Assembly: GCA_937891665.1 (NCBI GenBank)
Contig: CALAGS010000139.1
Span: 23,807 to 87,806, forward strand
Length of the DNA stretch: 64,000 nucleotides
Source: an uncultured Burkholderiales bacterium
GTDB lineage: Bacteria > Pseudomonadota > Gammaproteobacteria > Burkholderiales > Burkholderiaceae_C
Direction: 5' to 3'
Under the pieces are notes generated by a model. The model did not search any database and was not told the DNA's origin. It saw only the letters and a list, made by a program, of their open reading frames with translations. This document shows, in pieces, positions 63,577 to 64,000 of this stretch (its first letter is position 1; every line of letters starts with the position of its first letter). A program made the translations under genes and the position numbers.

Positions 63577-64000
63577 TCAAGGTGTTGAAAGAATTTCCCA
63601 TCGCTCTAAGGCCTTGACCAATTCAGTGTCGATTTGTGCATCGCGGGCAAACAGAGCTGCGGCTTTTGCAGGGTCTTTGGCAAACAAGCTGCTGTCGGCT
63701 AGGGCTGCTCGAACTTCGCTTTGTTCTTTTTCCAAGGCTTCTATCAATGCGGGCAAGCCATCCAATTCACGTTGTTCTTTGTAACTTAACTTTTGTGCAC
63801 TTTTCACCGCGGTCTTGGGCTGTGCTGCTGGCGCTTCGATGGGCTTGGCTTGAGCGGGTGTGGCGGATTTGTTGGCCGTATTGGACTGCGTCGCAGCCTT
63901 AGCGGCGGCCGCCTTATTCTGCGCTTGAATGCTTTGGCTGCGCATCGATTGGGTGAGCCAATCTTGCACCGAGCCTTCGTACTCTCGCCAAAAACCAGGG
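63577..64000 (-). CDS. ABC-F protein (Uup-like), C-terminal end
   Basis: The frame is open to the window edge; the first residues read PGFWREYEGSVQDWL, the last part of an ABC-F ATPase (Uup/EttA superfamily) before its C-terminal coiled coil. The visible tail is Ala/Gln/Lys-rich and then forms a helical hairpin (KLSYKEQRELDGLPALIEALEKE), typical of Uup. The GTG at 63969 in the track is internal. The ATPase domains lie outside the window. Confidence 0.85.
   Translation of the reverse strand, partial: PGFWREYEGSVQDWLTQSMRSQSIQAQNKAAAAKAATQSNTANKSATPAQAKPIEAPAAQPKTAVKSAQKLSYKEQRELDGLPALIEALEKEQSEVRAALADSSLFAKDPAKAAALFARDAQIDTELVKALERWEILSTP

Noticed and set aside
1-64000. tRNA, rRNA, insertion sequences, prophage genes and CRISPR arrays
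   Set aside because: None seen on reading; short tRNA-like folds could be missed without a covariance scan.

Overview
The window is a stretch of chromosome from a betaproteobacterium, most likely order Burkholderiales and family Comamonadaceae (Limnohabitans/Rhodoferax/Polaromonas-like). This rests on the gene content and order: leuS-lptE-holA-proA-gshA, hpf-ptsN-hprK, fur/bamE-dapB, a Bug-type solute receptor, a full branched-chain-amide-type ABC cluster with acyl-CoA ligases, a gentisate operon, and hemE/priA. Coding density is high. I see no tRNA or rRNA gene, insertion sequence, prophage or CRISPR array. The taxonomic call is inference from protein families and order, not from a search.

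Layout. 1-2209: end of a tricarballylate dehydrogenase gene (tcuA) and tcuB. 2212-9000: mnmA (minus), lytic transglycosylase, fadD overlapping mtnN, corA (minus, with a structured-looking leader) and a patatin-like lipase (minus). 9039-12773: MFS exporter, hpf, ptsN, hprK, fur (minus). 12879-22587: bamE, dapB, a TolQ/TolR pair, leuS, lptE, holA, proA, gshA, all plus strand. 22740-25506: kup and psd. 25595-27846: minus-strand gentisate operon (3-hydroxybenzoate 6-hydroxylase and gentisate 1,2-dioxygenase) with a MarR-like palindrome in front. 28004-32761: NodIJ-type ABC exporter, 3-hydroxyacyl-CoA dehydrogenase, crotonase, a metallophosphoesterase remnant and an SrkA-like kinase. 32844-33884: a PIN-domain/HTH toxin-antitoxin-like pair. 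34129-37820: htpG with a sigma-32-type promoter, an RsuA-family pseudouridine synthase and a Crp/Fnr regulator. 37987-46366: acyl-CoA ligase, livG, livH, livM, substrate-binding protein, livF, PaaK-like ligase. 46499-50207: Bug receptor facing exbD2-exbD1-exbB-tonB. 50207-58326: TPR protein, UvrD/Rep helicase, AEC transporter, priA, an AT-rich 405-bp gap with two DnaA boxes, hemE. 58419-64000: DsbD/ScsB-like reductase, creatininase-family amidohydrolase, a Tgl-like protein, a histidine phosphatase, and the 3' part of an ABC-F (uup-like) gene that runs off the window.

How it fits together. Much of the window is housekeeping: translation (leuS, mnmA, hpf, pseudouridine synthase), envelope assembly (bamE, lptE, psd, transglycosylase), replication (holA, priA, helicase), haem, glutathione and proline synthesis, nitrogen-PTS signalling and iron regulation. 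The accessory theme is uptake and CoA-activation or oxygenation of organic and aromatic acids: gentisate operon, beta-oxidation enzymes, the Liv-type cluster with a ligase at each end and its own Crp/Fnr regulator, the Bug receptor, and tcuAB.

The signals I rate highest are: (1) a divergent homologue of Bacillus spore-coat transglutaminase Tgl that keeps the Cys but appears to lack both acidic active-site positions; (2) the priA-hemE gap with two DnaA boxes and a 15-bp inverted repeat; (3) overlapping, mutually exclusive hairpins between the substrate-binding gene and livF; (4) the nested inverted repeat in the corA leader; and (5) an FNR-geometry palindrome between the Crp/Fnr regulator and its divergent ligase-transporter operon.
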